Below, piece by piece: positions 62,777 to 64,000 of a DNA stretch of 64,000 nucleotides. Origin of the DNA: Ilyonectria destructans (lineage: Eukaryota > Ascomycota > Sordariomycetes > Hypocreales > Nectriaceae); contig JAHEWK010000037.1 of the NCBI GenBank assembly GCA_020740775.1, positions 62,001-126,000 on the forward strand. Reading direction: 5' to 3'. The stretch's first letter is position 1. The number at the start of each line of letters is the position of its first letter. The position numbers and the translations under genes are program-made. The notes beneath the pieces were generated by a model, which had not been told where the DNA came from, did not search any database, and saw nothing but the letters and a program-made list of their open reading frames with translations.

Positions 62777-64000
62777 TTAAAAGTTTGCTGTCAGTTTCCA
62801 ACTAACACTCACCCCTTTGGCAATTACAAAACCAACCAAGCTTAAGGCGTATATCGCGCCAGTGAAGACAATCAACCCCCTATAGCTACCTCCGTCCGCG
62901 CTGATTATACTTCCACCGATCGGAATACCTATCAAGCATGCTACACTGACAACGGTGAAGCATGTAGCATAATACCGTCCATAGTTTTCGATAGGGCATA
63001 GCCTTCCAATGCAAACAGGCGTGATGCTGATGTTATTTCCACTTGCAAAGCCAATAAGAATGGCAAAAGTGATGATGCCAGGCTTGGTATGACCAAAGGG
63101 TAGCCAGACCGCGAAACAGGCGAAGATGGACAAGAGCACAGATGCCATATTGGAGTTGAATGGACCGACGCGGTCCGCCCACCAACCTGGCAATAGACGA
63201 CCAAAAAAGGATCCCGCATTCATTATTGTCAAAATTTGGAAGCTGAACTTGTCGCTGAAGCCTTGAGCAGCTGCATACGAGCTGATGTAGGTCAGGGGAA
63301 TAAAGAGGGCGAATTCCATCAAGAAAACGGCAATAGTGGTGAACAAGAAAGGTTTCTCCTTGAAAATGCGAATATCCGGATGAATGCTGGCGTTTTTTGA
63401 GGGTGGTAATCGCGAGCGCACGAAGCAGTTGGCCACAGCCAAGAGGCCGATGCAAAGGAAACCGAGGATGCGCACCCCCCAGCCCCAGCCAAGAGACGGT
63501 TCCGCAAAGAGCCTTTGTAGCATGAGCGGGAAGATGACGCCACCTAGCGAGCCACCAGCACTAGCGATGCCAGTAGCAAGGCCTCGACGCGCGCGGAAGG
63601 AGTGGCCCACGGCTGCAATGCATGGCGTGAAGAGGAGCGAGCAGCCGATGCCGTTGCATATTCCAAAGACAATGAGGAAGTGCCAGTATTCTAAGAAGGC
63701 AAGGAACTTGTTAGCGGGGAGTCAAATGACGAAGACTAGTAGGTGTTTGTTGCATGGGCGAGTATACCTTTGCAGACACTCAATAGCATTAGACTGCCTC
63801 CGATACAGACACTTCCGGCCAGAACCAACCATCTAGGCCCGAATTTATCAAACACGGGGCCAATATACACCCCACAGAAGAAGGCTAAGAAGGTGTAGAG
63901 GGAAAATATCCACCCAATGCTGCCTTCACTGTACTGAGAAAGTTGATGTGTGGAAACGTAAAGTTGAAATACTGCTATCGTGTTGGTGATGCCCAGTGCA
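62777..64000 (-). CDS. MFS monocarboxylate-type transporter, 5' end beyond window
   Basis: The visible exons are 64000-63768 and 63690-62777, around a 77-bp intron (donor GTATAC, acceptor CTTAG, phase 1). The protein reads GWIFSLYTFLAFFCGVYIGPVFDKFGPRW (in part), a typical MCT-family loop after helix 2, then FGICNGIGCSLLFTPCIAAVGHSF, RRGLATGIASAGGSLGGVIFP and five or six more hydrophobic helices. The C-terminal tail is short. Such fungal proteins move monocarboxylates or other small acids across the plasma membrane; the substrate is unknown. No defect was seen in the part shown. The final GTGAGT near 62810 could be an intron donor, but the stop shortly after fits the family's usual end. Confidence 0.85.

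Noticed and set aside
1..64000. CRISPR arrays, rRNA genes, operon-like defence systems
   Set aside because: No regularly spaced direct repeats, no rRNA-like sequence and no prokaryotic gene layout were seen.

Overview
This window looks like a transposon-dense region of a filamentous ascomycete (Pezizomycotina) genome. The short 44-83 bp introns with GCTAAC/TACTAAT-type branch points, the fungal-only families (DUF3638/DUF3645, fungal rhodopsin-like, NmrA-like, BTB) and the range of transposons all fit. A Hop-like MULE with an ORF of about 839 codons suggests a Sordariomycete such as Fusarium, but this is inference. About half of the sequence is mobile DNA. Few genes are whole, and several carry the insertion that broke them.

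1-12,870 is a nest. A Mutator-like element (MULE-1) runs off the left edge with its frame open. Beside it lies a hAT element (hAT-1, 2,033-12,861) with an intact 8-bp target duplication. A Copia retrotransposon (2,331-9,996) sits near the left end of hAT-1. A solo LTR abuts the Copia 5' LTR, and a piggyBac-like element (2,352-4,488) is inserted inside that LTR. The piggyBac-like and hAT-1 transposases both read as intact once one short intron is removed from each.

12,870-24,540 holds gene remnants and a very large reverse-strand gene of the DUF6606/DUF3638/DUF3645 helicase-like family (3,042 residues, three exons). A 421-bp hAT-type MITE has replaced the last 56 codons of that gene. Its original 3' end is still readable beyond the MITE.

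26,850-36,100 has a BTB/POZ gene, a third hAT element (hAT-3) lying in a fungal rhodopsin-like gene, a small MITE, and an intact B3/B4-domain gene at 35.4 kb.

36,890-43,720 is an arrestin-like trafficking-adaptor gene split by a Gypsy chromovirus with identical LTRs and a perfect 5-bp target duplication. The split parts the arrestin fold from its two C-terminal PPxY motifs. The Gypsy leader carries a 12-nt Tf1-style self-priming signal.

44,580-45,570 is an intact NmrA-like reductase gene. 48,090-52,100 holds a second solo LTR, a GC-rich Crypton tyrosine recombinase between imperfect inverted repeats, a DUF6589-like fragment and a cloverleaf-shaped palindrome. 52,110-55,340 is MULE-2, broken by one stop codon. 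55,880-62,520 has a low-complexity hypothetical membrane protein cut by a decayed hAT (hAT-2), a possible Ulp1-like fragment and a decayed Gypsy. The right edge holds part of an MFS monocarboxylate-type transporter gene.

No host pathway or operon-like system is evident. What the window mainly shows is several transposon classes inserting into each other and into host genes, often with readable target duplications that give the order of events.
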